NCBI RefSeq assembly: GCF_003984625.1
Contig: NZ_RWKH01000014.1
Coordinates: 38,501-102,500 of the forward strand
Length of the DNA stretch: 64,000 nt
Direction of reading: 5' to 3'
Source: Variovorax sp. DXTD-1
Lineage (GTDB): Bacteria; Pseudomonadota; Gammaproteobacteria; Burkholderiales; Burkholderiaceae_C
Part shown: one piece after another, positions 32,631-44,017 of the stretch
How positions within the stretch are numbered: the first letter of the stretch is position 1
How the letters are laid out: each line of letters starts with the position of its first letter
Made by a program: the position numbers and the translations under genes
Notes under the pieces: model-generated
What the model was told of the DNA's origin: nothing
The model's database searches: none
The model's input: only the letters and a program-made list of their open reading frames with translations

Positions 32631-33614
32631 TCAGTTCCAGCGAGGAACCGCTTCGTCTTTCAGCTGCTGGCGCAGCAGGCCGTAGTCGGGTACCACGCTC
32701 TCGACGGTTTCCCAGAAGCGCTGCGAATGGTCCATCACCCGCAGGTGTGCCAACTCATGCGCGACGACGTAGTCGATCACCGGCAAGCGGAAATGAATGA
32801 GCCGCCAGTTGAGGCGAATCGAACCGTCCGCGCTCGCGCTGCCCCAGCGCGTGGCCGCATTCGAGAGCGAGAGCTTCTGCCAGCGCACGCCGAGCCGCGG
32901 CGCGAAGTGGTCGAGCCGATCAATGAACAGTTTGCGCGCCTGCCGCATCAGCCACGCCTGCGCGGCATCGCGGATCTGCGAAGGCCCGGCGTTCTGCGCC
33001 ACGGCCAAGCGCAGGATGCGCGGGCCGCCCATCGCATCGGCCTCATCGAGCGTGCCTCCGACACTTGCGAAGCCATGCTTCGGGTCGAGCCGGATCACGA
33101 CCGGCTCGCCCATGAAAGGAAACTCCGCCCCGTCTTTCCAGTCGATGCGCGTAGCCTCCACGCGTGCGTGGCGTTGCCGCGTTTCGAGCAGCTTGCGAAT
33201 GATCCAGTCGGCTTTTTCCTGAATGGCGGCATCGACGTCGCGCAGCGTGACCCAGCGCGGCGCGCGCACCGACAGCCCTTCGGCGCCGACCACGAATCCG
33301 ATGGTCTTGCGCTTGCCGCGCTTGAACTCGTAGGCCACCCGCGCCGAACCCAGCACCGTTTCGCGCGTGGCGAGGGGATGCGCGAAGCTCGCGAGCGTCA
33401 GGGTGTCGCGCAGCGGAACCGCGGGCAGCGCGGGGCCGGCGCTATTGGCTTGCGGCTGCACATCGGTCACCGGAGGCGCAGCCATGGGCGTCACCATCGG
33501 CGGTGCCGCCTTCTTCTTGACTCTTCCCGGTTTGCGCTCGGGCGGCTTGGCCGGCGCAAACTCGTTGCCCAGCCCTTCGAACAGGTCCATCGTGAACTGA
33601 AGCAGTCCCCGCAT
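32631..33614 (-). CDS. SprT/YgjP-like zinc metallopeptidase (M48-type, DUF45)
   Basis: 327 residues. The DUF45 domain has the zinc motif VVAHELAHLRVMDHSQRFW, in which the two histidines of HExxH and the following histidine are clear, preceded by the family signature SNAATRWGSASADGSIRLNWRL. A Pro/Ala-rich segment of about 60 residues at the N-terminus is probably disordered. Cytoplasmic, no signal peptide. The cellular substrate of this family is uncertain. It is the last gene of the glyQ-glyS-gmhB-plsC run on the minus strand, 14 bases after plsC. Confidence 0.9.
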   Translation of the reverse strand: MRGLLQFTMDLFEGLGNEFAPAKPPERKPGRVKKKAAPPMVTPMAAPPVTDVQPQANSAGPALPAVPLRDTLTLASFAHPLATRETVLGSARVAYEFKRGKRKTIGFVVGAEGLSVRAPRWVTLRDVDAAIQEKADWIIRKLLETRQRHARVEATRIDWKDGAEFPFMGEPVVIRLDPKHGFASVGGTLDEADAMGGPRILRLAVAQNAGPSQIRDAAQAWLMRQARKLFIDRLDHFAPRLGVRWQKLSLSNAATRWGSASADGSIRLNWRLIHFRLPVIDYVVAHELAHLRVMDHSQRFWETVESVVPDYGLLRQQLKDEAVPRWN

Positions 33615-33628
33615 CTCGGGCTTTCTCT

Positions 33629-34399
33629 TCAGTGCACTTCTGGCGCCGCCTGCAGCGGCGGGCTGTCGCGATAAGCCTCGGGGTCGAGGCGGCGCATCTC
33701 CGATTCGATCCAGGCCTCGACTTCGCGCATCAGCTCATCGGGCTTGCGGCCGACGCTGGGAATGGCCGGGCCGATCGACACATCGACCACGCCGGGGCGC
33801 TTGATGAACGCCTTGCGCGGCCACACCTTGGCCGAGGTGACGGCGACGGGAATCACCGGCACGCCGGTCTCGCATGCGAGCCGCGTGCCGCCGCTCTTGT
33901 AGGTGCCCTTCTGGCCGCGCGGAATGCGGGTGCCTTCGGGAAACATGATGATCCAGATGCCCTGCGCAAGCAGCTTGCGGCCCTGGTTCACGACCTTGTT
34001 GAACGCCTGTGCGCGCTGGCTGCGGTCGATATGAATCATGTCGAGCCGAGCCATGGCCCAGCCGAAGAAGGGCACGTAGATCAGCTCTTTCTTGAACACG
34101 AAGGCCAGCGGATGCGGCATCAGCGTGGGCATGAGGAAGGTCTCGAAGGTCGACTGGTGCTTCACCAGCAGGATCGCGCCGGCAAGCTTGTCGGTCGGCA
34201 GGTTTTCCATGCCGGTGACGCGGGTCTTGATGCCCAGCAGCACGCGCGCCCCGCCGATGGCCCAGCTGAGCCACTGCACCGCCATCCAGTAGAGCGGAAT
34301 GCCGCGTTTCCAGAGCGAGCTGACGCACATGATGATGCCCCAGGGCACCACGGTGACGAGCATCCACAGTGCATGGACAACGGAACGGAAAAACGCCAT
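33629..34399 (-). CDS. plsC: 1-acyl-sn-glycerol-3-phosphate acyltransferase
   Basis: Membrane acyltransferase (256 residues) making phosphatidic acid. Block I is LVKHQSTFETF (an HX4E variant of HX4D seen in related betaproteobacterial enzymes). Block III is IIMFPEGTRIPRGQKGTYKSGG, and the acceptor region reads GVPVIPVAVTSAKVWP. A hydrophobic N-terminus (VVHALWMLVTVVPWGIIMCV) anchors it in the inner membrane. The start at 34399 overlaps the gmhB stop by one base (TGATG). Confidence 0.92.
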   Translation of the reverse strand: MAFFRSVVHALWMLVTVVPWGIIMCVSSLWKRGIPLYWMAVQWLSWAIGGARVLLGIKTRVTGMENLPTDKLAGAILLVKHQSTFETFLMPTLMPHPLAFVFKKELIYVPFFGWAMARLDMIHIDRSQRAQAFNKVVNQGRKLLAQGIWIIMFPEGTRIPRGQKGTYKSGGTRLACETGVPVIPVAVTSAKVWPRKAFIKRPGVVDVSIGPAIPSVGRKPDELMREVEAWIESEMRRLDPEAYRDSPPLQAAPEVH

Positions 34400-34977
34400 C
34401 AGACAGCCACCTGCAGTGCGGCCTGCGCTTCGCGCGCAAGCAAGAAGTCGACAAAGGCGGCGAGGTTCTCGTGAACCATGGTGTTCGCCGGGTATTCGGG
34501 GGGCAGCGGGTCGACGCCGATGCAGGCGGCCCCCATGCCCGTGAGCAAGAGATGCGGCTCGCAGCCCGCGGCGGCGCCCGCCTGCAGGTCGCGCAGGCTG
34601 TCGCCCGCGGTCGGCACGCCCTGCAGATCGATGCCGTAGCGGTCGCCGATCTGCAGGAACAGGCCCGGCTTCGGCTTGCGGCAGTCGCAGTCCTCGTCGG
34701 GGCTGTGCGGGCAATAGAACACGGCATCGACCTTGCCGCCCACGGCCGCGAGCATCTTGTGCATCTTGGCGTGCATGGCGTTGAGCGACGCCATGTCGAA
34801 CAGGCCGCGGCCCAGGCCCGACTGGTTGGACGCAATCACCACGTGCCAACCCGCATGGTTGAGCTTGGCCACGGCTTCGAGCGCACCGGGCAGCGGCGTC
34901 CACTCGATGTCGCTCTTGACGAAGTCTTCGCGGTGCACGTTGATCGTGCCGTTGCGGTCGAGGATGACGAGTTTCAT
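34399..34977 (-). CDS. gmhB: D-glycero-beta-D-manno-heptose 1,7-bisphosphate 7-phosphatase (GmhB) with altered motif I
   Basis: HAD phosphatase of 192 residues that removes the C7 phosphate in ADP-heptose synthesis for LPS. Motif II is IASNQSGLGRG, the zinc loop CPHSPDEDCDC is complete, the motif III lysine is in CRKPKPG, and motif IV is AGDSLRDL. Motif I reads LDRNGTIN: the second aspartate of the DxD pair, the general acid/base, is asparagine here (codon AAC). The nucleophile aspartate is intact. Such a change would normally slow or abolish turnover, yet the rest is well conserved. Placement after glyS follows the common betaproteobacterial order. Confidence 0.9.
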   Translation of the reverse strand: MKLVILDRNGTINVHREDFVKSDIEWTPLPGALEAVAKLNHAGWHVVIASNQSGLGRGLFDMASLNAMHAKMHKMLAAVGGKVDAVFYCPHSPDEDCDCRKPKPGLFLQIGDRYGIDLQGVPTAGDSLRDLQAGAAAGCEPHLLLTGMGAACIGVDPLPPEYPANTMVHENLAAFVDFLLAREAQAALQVAV

Positions 34978-35006
34978 GGCGTTGGCAAAAAAGCCCGTGC
35001 TTCGCT

Positions 35007-37163
35007 TCAGACTGCCAACCGTTCGAGTTGCGCCACGCGGTTCATCGCGGCGTGCAACGACATCAGCAAGCCCAGCCGGTTGAGGCGCAGATCGGCCTGT
35101 TCGGCGTTGACCATCACGCCGTCGAAGAAGGCATCGACCGGCTCGCGCAACGCAGCCAATGTCTGCAGCGACGCGGTGTAGTCGCCGGCCTCGAACTGGG
35201 CGTTTGCGGCGGGCACCACTTCGGCCATGGCGGCATGCAGCGCCTTCTCGGCGGGCTCCTGCAGCAGCAGTTCGCTGACGTGCGCGTCGGCCTCGGGCGC
35301 CTTCTTGAGGATGTTACCGATGCGCTTGTTGGCTGCGGCCAGCGCGGCGGCCGCCGGCAATGCTGCAAAGGCGCGCACTGCCGCCAGCAGCTTGGGCACC
35401 TCGCCCAGGCGCTGCGGGCGCGGTGCCAGCACGGCGTCGACTTCTTGCGCACTGGCGCCCTGCTCGCGCAGGCTGCCGGCAAGACGGTCGAGAATGAAGT
35501 CTTGCAGCGCGACCGTGGCCTTGCCGCTGTCGAAGCCTTCGATGTCCTTGAACTGCGCGGCGGCGTCCTGCAGCAGCGCGTCGAGCCCCAGCGGCAGGTC
35601 TTCCTCGATCAGCATGCGGATCACGCCCAGCGCATGGCGGCGCAGCGCGAACGGATCGCGGTCGCCCGTCGGCAGGTTGCCGATGCCGAACATGCCGACC
35701 AGCGTCTCGAGCTTGTCGGCCAGCGCAACCACCAGGCCGACGGTGTTGCGCGGCAGTTCGTCGCCGGCAAAGCGCGGCTTGTAGTGGTCTTCGATGGCGT
35801 CGGCCACTTCGGCGGACAAGCCGTCGTGCAGTGCGTAGTAGCGGCCCATCGTGCCCTGCAGTTCCGGGAACTCGCCGACCATGTCGGTCACGAGGTCGGC
35901 CTTGGCAAGCTGCGCCGCCTGCACCGCGTGCGCGGTGAGCGTGGCATCTGCCGATTGCTCCGCTTGCGCCAGTTGCGCCGCAATGCCGCGCGCAATGCGC
36001 ATCACACGCTGCACGCGCTCGCCCTGCGTGCCCAGCTTGTTGTGATAGACCACCTTGCCGAGCGATTCGACGCGCGAGGCCAGTGATTTCTTGCGGTCCT
36101 GGTCGAAGAAGAACTTGGCGTCGGCCAGGCGTGGGCGCACCACGCGCTCGTTGCCGCCGACCACCGCGCTCGCATCCTCGGGGCTGATGTTGCTGACCAC
36201 CAAAAACTTGTTGGTGAGCCTATTCGACGCGTCGAGCAGCGGAAAGTACTTCTGGTTGGCCTTCATCGTGAGGATGAGGCACTCCTGCGGCACTTCGAGA
36301 AACTCGCGCTCGAAGCTGCACACCAGCACATTGGGCCGCTCGACCAACGCCGTCACTTCGTCGAGCAGCGCGTCGTCATGAATGGGCACCGTGCCGCCGC
36401 CCACCCGCACGGCCGCGGCCGCGAGCTGGCGCGCAATTTCGGTGCGGCGGGCCTCGAAGCTCGCGATGACCGCGCCGTCGTCCTGCATCTGCAGCGCGTA
36501 GCTGTTGGCATCGCGCAGCACCACCGGGTCGACCGCCGCCTCGAAGCGGTGGCCGTGCGTTTCGCGGCCCGCATGCAGGCCCAGCACCTCGACGGGCACC
36601 ACAGCGTCGCCATGCAGCGCCACCAAGCCGTGCGCGGGGCGCACGAAGCTCACGCTGCTCCAGCCCGGCAGCTCGCAGCCGCTTTCGAGCTGGTAGCTCA
36701 TCACCTTGGGGATCGGCAGCTTGGCAATGGATTCGGCCAGCGCCTTCTGCAGGCCTTCGGTCAGCGTGGCGCCCTTGGCGGTGCTTTCGTAGAACAGGAC
36801 TTCGGCCTTGCCGTCCGCCGCGCGCTTCAGGCCGGGCACGGCCGAGGCATCGGCGCCAAGGGCGGCCAGCCGCTTGAGCAGCGCGGGCGTGGGCCGGCCC
36901 GAGGCATCGAGCCCCACGGCCACGGGCATGAGCTTTTGCGACACGGCCTTGTCGGCGGCGCGCTCGGCCACGTGCGTGAGGTGCGCGGCCAGGCGGCGCG
37001 GCGATGCGTAGGCAGTGAGCACCGAGCCCGGCTCGGCGAGCCCCTGCGCCACGAGCTGGTCGCGCAGGCCGTTGGCGAAGGCATCGCCGAGTTTCTTCAA
37101 CGCTTTGGGGGGCAGCTCTTCAACGAAGAGTTCGACCAACAGATTCTTTTGCACGCTCGTCAT
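35007..37163 (-). CDS. glyS: Glycine-tRNA ligase beta subunit
   Basis: 718-residue beta subunit of the heterotetrameric glycyl-tRNA synthetase. N-terminal LLVELFVEELPPKALKKLGDAFA and central DRDPFALRRHALGVIRMLIEEDLPL, LILTMKANQKYFPLLD and FDGVMVNAEQADLRLNRLGLL are diagnostic of GlyS. It starts 3 bases after the glyQ stop, forming the usual glyQS unit. Length is slightly above the E. coli protein, without insertion of a new domain. Confidence 0.97.
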   Translation of the reverse strand: MTSVQKNLLVELFVEELPPKALKKLGDAFANGLRDQLVAQGLAEPGSVLTAYASPRRLAAHLTHVAERAADKAVSQKLMPVAVGLDASGRPTPALLKRLAALGADASAVPGLKRAADGKAEVLFYESTAKGATLTEGLQKALAESIAKLPIPKVMSYQLESGCELPGWSSVSFVRPAHGLVALHGDAVVPVEVLGLHAGRETHGHRFEAAVDPVVLRDANSYALQMQDDGAVIASFEARRTEIARQLAAAAVRVGGGTVPIHDDALLDEVTALVERPNVLVCSFEREFLEVPQECLILTMKANQKYFPLLDASNRLTNKFLVVSNISPEDASAVVGGNERVVRPRLADAKFFFDQDRKKSLASRVESLGKVVYHNKLGTQGERVQRVMRIARGIAAQLAQAEQSADATLTAHAVQAAQLAKADLVTDMVGEFPELQGTMGRYYALHDGLSAEVADAIEDHYKPRFAGDELPRNTVGLVVALADKLETLVGMFGIGNLPTGDRDPFALRRHALGVIRMLIEEDLPLGLDALLQDAAAQFKDIEGFDSGKATVALQDFILDRLAGSLREQGASAQEVDAVLAPRPQRLGEVPKLLAAVRAFAALPAAAALAAANKRIGNILKKAPEADAHVSELLLQEPAEKALHAAMAEVVPAANAQFEAGDYTASLQTLAALREPVDAFFDGVMVNAEQADLRLNRLGLLMSLHAAMNRVAQLERLAV

Positions 37164-37166
37164 CGC

Positions 37167-38072
<906 letters not shown>

Positions 38073-38306
38073 GAAGCTGGCCGGCGTGGGCCGGACATTT
38101 GGACGGTAGCGCGGCAATGCGCCGCGAAAGCGGACGATTTTACGGTCGGAGGGCAACTCTCCCACAGCAAGCCGGGATGCCGGCTGCCGGCGCCGCGGCC
38201 TGGCCCGTGCGACAAAGGCGGGCCGGTTGCATGCAATCGCCTTTTATCGGTCTTTTTCCGGCCTTTTTTTGCCCGCCGGGCGTCCTTCCTCCCTGCCTCC
38301 ACCGAC

Positions 38307-39272
38307 ATGCCGCCGCCTCAAATCGGTCCGAACTCTCCTCTGTTCATTGTTCTCAACGCCGGTTCGGGCAGCGCGGACACCGCCGAAACCCGCCGGATCA
38401 TCGAGGAGGGCTGCACCGTGGCCGGCCGCAAGCACCGCATCTTTCTTGTGGATGGGCGCACCACGGTGCAGGCGCTGGCGCGCGAGGCCGTGGAGCGGGC
38501 CCGCGCCGTTGGCGGCGTGGTGGTGGCCGCAGGCGGCGACGGCACCATCAACGCGGTGGCGCAGGCCACGCTCGGCAGCGGCCTGCCCTTTGGCGTGCTG
38601 CCGCAGGGCACCTTCAACTACTTCAGCCGCGCGCATGGCATTCCAGGCGATACGGCCGAGGCGCTGCAACTGCTGCTGACCGGCCAGCCGCAACCCGCAC
38701 AGGTGGGACTGGTGAACGACCGCGTGTTCCTGGTCAACGCAAGCATGGGGCTGTACGCCGAGCTGCTGGAAGAGCGCGAAAGCTACAAGGCGCGCTACGG
38801 CCGCCACCGGTGGATTGCGTTTTTCGCGGGGCTTGTGACCGTGTTGCGCGGGCACCGGCTCTGGAACCTGCGCATGGCCTGGCGTGGCCAGGAGCGCGAT
38901 ATTCGAACACCGACGCTTTTTGTCGGCAACAACCCGTTGCAGCTGCTGCAAGTCGGCATCGAACATGCCGACGCGCCCGAAAACGGTCAGCTGGCGGCTG
39001 TGGTGCTGAAGCCGACAGGCGTTCTGGCAATGCCCGGCCTGCTGGTGCGCGGCGCGCTGGGCCGCCTTGGGAGCGCCGACGAGGTGCTGAGCTTTCCGTT
39101 CGAATCGATGACGGTGAAGACCGGCCGGCTGCATTCCCCCCGCCGCGTGAAGGTGGCCACCGACGGCGAGATCGCCTGGACCGAGATGCCGCTGCTGTTT
39201 AGGGTGTCGCCCGAGCCGCTGTGGCTGGTGCGGCCCGATTCCGCGCCCGAACTGGAGGCCGCCAAGCAATGA
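38307..39272 (+). CDS. Diacylglycerol kinase-family lipid kinase
   Basis: 321-residue DAGK_cat/YegS-like enzyme. The ATP-binding motif is VVVAAGGDGTINAVA, followed by GVLPQGTFNYFSRAHGIP. The C-terminal half contains LLFR- and DGEIAW-type strands typical of the family (VATDGEIAWTEMP). Likely phosphorylates a lipid alcohol such as diacylglycerol or a sphingoid/undecaprenol-like substrate. The exact lipid is not evident. It begins a plus-strand trio with a metallophosphoesterase (ATGA overlap) and a PAP2 phosphatase. Confidence 0.88.
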   Translation: MPPPQIGPNSPLFIVLNAGSGSADTAETRRIIEEGCTVAGRKHRIFLVDGRTTVQALAREAVERARAVGGVVVAAGGDGTINAVAQATLGSGLPFGVLPQGTFNYFSRAHGIPGDTAEALQLLLTGQPQPAQVGLVNDRVFLVNASMGLYAELLEERESYKARYGRHRWIAFFAGLVTVLRGHRLWNLRMAWRGQERDIRTPTLFVGNNPLQLLQVGIEHADAPENGQLAAVVLKPTGVLAMPGLLVRGALGRLGSADEVLSFPFESMTVKTGRLHSPRRVKVATDGEIAWTEMPLLFRVSPEPLWLVRPDSAPELEAAKQ

Positions 39273-40093
39273 GCTGCCTGCTCCAGATTTCAGATACGCA
39301 TTTCGGCACCGAGCAGCCTCACGTGATGGAAGCTTTGGAGCAGCTTGCGCGTTCCCTGTCGCCGCAAGTGGTGGTGCTCTCCGGCGACATTACCCAGCGG
39401 GCCACGCGCCCGCAGTTTGCGGCGGCCCGCGCCTTTGTCGACCGGCTCGCGGCGCCGGCGGTGGTGGCCATCCCCGGCAATCACGACATCCCGCTCTTTC
39501 ACATGGCGGCGCGCCTGTTCTCGCCTTATGAAAGGTACACCGAAGCCTTCGGCGCCGACCTGGAGCCGGTGTTCGAATCCGCCGAATGGCTGGTGGTTGC
39601 GGTCAACACCACACGCTGGTACCGGCACGAGGACGGCGAGGTTTCGCCCGCACAGGTCGAACGGGTCGAGGCCCGGCTGGCCGCGGCATCGCCTTCGCAA
39701 TTGCGCGTGGTGGTGACGCACCAGCCGGTGATGGTCACGCGGCAGGAAGACATGCACAACCGGCTGCACGGCCGCGAAACGGCCGTGGCGCGCTGGTGCG
39801 CTGCCGGCGCCGACCTGATCCTGGGCGGCCACATTCACCTGCCCTTTGTGCGCTCGCTGCACGACGCCTATGCGGGTTGCCCGCGCACCACGTGGGCGGT
39901 GCAGGCCGGCACGGCCGTGTCGTCGCGCGTGCGCGCGGGGCATCCCAATTCGGTGAACGTGCTGCGCATGGAAAACATTGGTGGTACCCGCGTTTGCCAA
40001 GCGGAGCGGTGGGACCATTCGGCGGCTCACAAGGCCTTTGTGTGCGGCAAAGTATTGCGGCTTCGGCTTGCCAGCGGCGCGGTGCTCCCTTAG
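39269..40093 (+). CDS. Metallophosphoesterase (CpdA-like class III)
   Basis: 274-residue cytoplasmic phosphodiesterase. Metal-site motifs in order: ISDTHFG, LSGDITQRA, IPGNHDIPL, VVTHQPVM and GGHIHLPF. The pattern fits 3',5'-cyclic-AMP phosphodiesterase CpdA and related phospholipid-cleaving enzymes. With a lipid kinase before it and a PAP2 phosphatase after it, a lipid headgroup substrate is possible. ATG 39269 overlaps the lipid-kinase stop. Confidence 0.88.
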   Translation: MSCLLQISDTHFGTEQPHVMEALEQLARSLSPQVVVLSGDITQRATRPQFAAARAFVDRLAAPAVVAIPGNHDIPLFHMAARLFSPYERYTEAFGADLEPVFESAEWLVVAVNTTRWYRHEDGEVSPAQVERVEARLAAASPSQLRVVVTHQPVMVTRQEDMHNRLHGRETAVARWCAAGADLILGGHIHLPFVRSLHDAYAGCPRTTWAVQAGTAVSSRVRAGHPNSVNVLRMENIGGTRVCQAERWDHSAAHKAFVCGKVLRLRLASGAVLP

Positions 40094-40103
40094 GGTGCCC
40101 CGC

Positions 40104-40925
40104 ATGCCAATGGAAGCCCCTGCCCTCGTTCTTCTCGCCCGCCAGTTGGGCGAACATGCCCTTGCCTGGTTCCTGTGTGTTTTCGCAGTGTCGGTGCTGG
40201 GCGCCGGCCTCGCCTGCCAGCTTCTTCAGCGCCGCCGCGCCAGGATTTCGTCGAGCGACGAGCCCGACGAGCCGCGCGTGGCTGTCGGGCTGGCACTGGG
40301 TTTTGTGCTGATTCTCGCGGCGGCGAGCCTGGTGGCCTACATCGCATCGATGCTGGGCGACGGGCGCTTGCTCGGCCTGGCCGACCAGGCGCTGGCCGAT
40401 GCGATCGGCGAGCATGTGCCGTGGGCGGCCCTGGTGGCTTTCAGCTGGCTCACCCACCTGGGCGATGCCGAACTGCTGGCGCCGGTGTGCGTGGTGCTGG
40501 CCTTGGTGCTGTGGCGCAACGCGCACCGCGGGCTCGCGCTGGGCTGGGTGATGGCGCTCGGCGGCATCGTGCTGCTGAACCCCGCGCTCAAGCGCATCTT
40601 CGCGCGGGCACGGCCGCTGCACGACCATGGGCTGGCGCTGGAGACGAGCTTCAGCTTTCCGAGCGGCCACAGCGCGGGCGCGATCGTGAGCTACGGCATG
40701 CTGATGTACTTGGCGCTGCGCCTGTTGCCGGCGCGCTGGCATGTGCCGGCGGCCATGGCGGCCGCCGCAGCCATCGTCACCATTGCGTGCAGCCGCGTCT
40801 TTTTGCAGGTGCATTTTGCAAGCGACGTGGTGGCCGGCCTGCTGACCGGCCTCGCCTGGCTGCTCGTGTGCGTGAGCAGCCTCGAATACGCGCGGCACCG
40901 CAAGCGCCGGCGCATCCGCCCCTGA
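40104..40925 (+). CDS. PAP2-family membrane phosphatase
   Basis: 273 residues with five or six transmembrane segments. The acid-phosphatase motifs are complete: KRIFARARP (motif 1), FSFPSGHSAG (motif 2), and SRVFLQVHFASDVVAG (motif 3). Likely dephosphorylates phosphatidic acid, lysophosphatidate or undecaprenyl diphosphate at the outer face of the inner membrane. ATGs at 40104 and 40110 are both possible. It forms a trio with the lipid kinase and metallophosphoesterase. Confidence 0.88.
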   Translation: MPMEAPALVLLARQLGEHALAWFLCVFAVSVLGAGLACQLLQRRRARISSSDEPDEPRVAVGLALGFVLILAAASLVAYIASMLGDGRLLGLADQALADAIGEHVPWAALVAFSWLTHLGDAELLAPVCVVLALVLWRNAHRGLALGWVMALGGIVLLNPALKRIFARARPLHDHGLALETSFSFPSGHSAGAIVSYGMLMYLALRLLPARWHVPAAMAAAAAIVTIACSRVFLQVHFASDVVAGLLTGLAWLLVCVSSLEYARHRKRRRIRP

Positions 40926-40957
40926 ATGGAATAGATCGAGAAGGTCTTCGCCAGGAA

Positions 40958-41043
40958 CACCGCGGAACCGGCTTTGCCGGGCCGCTGGTGTTGCCCCCTT
41001 GAGGGGGAGGCGGCTACACGAAGTGAGCCGCTTCGGGGGTGGG
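40958..41043. repeat. Intergenic structured repeat between convergent genes
   Basis: The 118-base spacer between the PAP2 and asparaginase stops contains consecutive hairpins: CCCCC-TTGA-GGGGG (40994-41007) and GCGGCT...AGCCGC (41010-41031), with CGGAACCGGCTTTGCCGG upstream. The unit ends exactly at the asparaginase stop codon. The sequence resembles dispersed intergenic repeats of Comamonadaceae (from memory). In this position it may work as a bidirectional terminator, although a U-tract is missing. Confidence 0.5.
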
Positions 41044-42941
<1,898 letters not shown>

Positions 42942-42964
42942 CCGCGCCGTCCCTGAGGCGCCGA

Positions 42965-43906
42965 CTACGACGCCCCAGCTTCCCAGGCGCGGCCGGTCGG
43001 GTCGGCCAGCGCGAGCCGCATCATCTCGATGAAGCGGCGCAGCCGCGCCGGCTGGAACCGCGCATGCGGATAAATCAGATAGACGGGTAGCGCCGCCACA
43101 TGCCACTGCGGCACAAGCTGCACCATGCGGCCAGTGGCAATGTCGTCATTCATGAGCCAGGCCGAACCCATGCAGGCGCCAAGACCCATGCGCGCCGCGC
43201 TTTGCAGCGCATAGAGGCTGTCGGTGCTCATGCGCGGCCGGATGGGCACGTGCGCAATCTCCCCAGACGGACTGTAGGTGAGCACCACCTCGTTGCGATA
43301 GAAGGTGCGCAGCGCGATCCACGGCAGTTCGGCCAGTTCCGAGGCATGCGTGGGCGGCTTGCGCCCGGCCAGCACCGAGGGCGCCGCCACCACCACGCGC
43401 GGCACCTCCGAAAGCTTGATGGCCACCGCCATCGTGTCCGTGACTTCGCCCACCTGAATGGCGCAATCGACGCCTTCGGCGATGAAGTCGGGCCGGCGGT
43501 CGTTCAACAGCCATTCGACGGACACCCGCGGGTACGCACGCAGGTAGTCGGCCAGCGGCCCGACCAGCAGCAACTGCCCCAGCGCATGCGGCGCCACCAC
43601 GCGCAGCGTGCCCTCGGGCTCGTCACCCACGCCGCGAAGGTCGGCCTCGAAGGCGTGCCAGTCGGCAATCAGTTCTCGCGCCCGCTCGTAGCAGCGCTCG
43701 CCGTCCTCGGTGAGCTTCATGGCGTGGGTGGAACGGCGCAGCAGCCGCACACCCAGCGAACGCTCCAGCGCCTGCAGCCGCCGGCTCACGGTGGGCTGGG
43801 TGGCGCCCATCTGCTGGGCGGCGGCCGAGAGGCTGCCGGCCTCGACGATGTGAACGAAGGTCTGCATCAGCTCGATGCGGTCGGCGGCGGGGGAAGAGGT
43901 CGACAT
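42965..43906 (-). CDS. LysR-family transcriptional regulator
   Basis: 313 residues. N-terminal winged helix (MQTFVHIVEAGSLSAAAQQMGATQPTVSRRLQALERSLGVRLLRRSTHAMKLTEDGE), then an effector-binding domain ending at the alpha/beta substrate pocket (GLGACMGSAWLMNDDIATGRMVQLVPQW). It is transcribed divergently from the MFS gene 111 bases away and probably controls it. The ligand is unknown. Confidence 0.9.
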   Translation of the reverse strand: MSTSSPAADRIELMQTFVHIVEAGSLSAAAQQMGATQPTVSRRLQALERSLGVRLLRRSTHAMKLTEDGERCYERARELIADWHAFEADLRGVGDEPEGTLRVVAPHALGQLLLVGPLADYLRAYPRVSVEWLLNDRRPDFIAEGVDCAIQVGEVTDTMAVAIKLSEVPRVVVAAPSVLAGRKPPTHASELAELPWIALRTFYRNEVVLTYSPSGEIAHVPIRPRMSTDSLYALQSAARMGLGACMGSAWLMNDDIATGRMVQLVPQWHVAALPVYLIYPHARFQPARLRRFIEMMRLALADPTGRAWEAGAS

Positions 43907-44017
43907 GTGCTGTCTTTATGCGTGTGACGTATAGACATTGTGCGATCTCCAGGGCTACCAAGTCACGCCTCAGAGGCGCACATTTCAACCCTCGCTCAGT
44001 ATTCAAGGGTTAACGCC

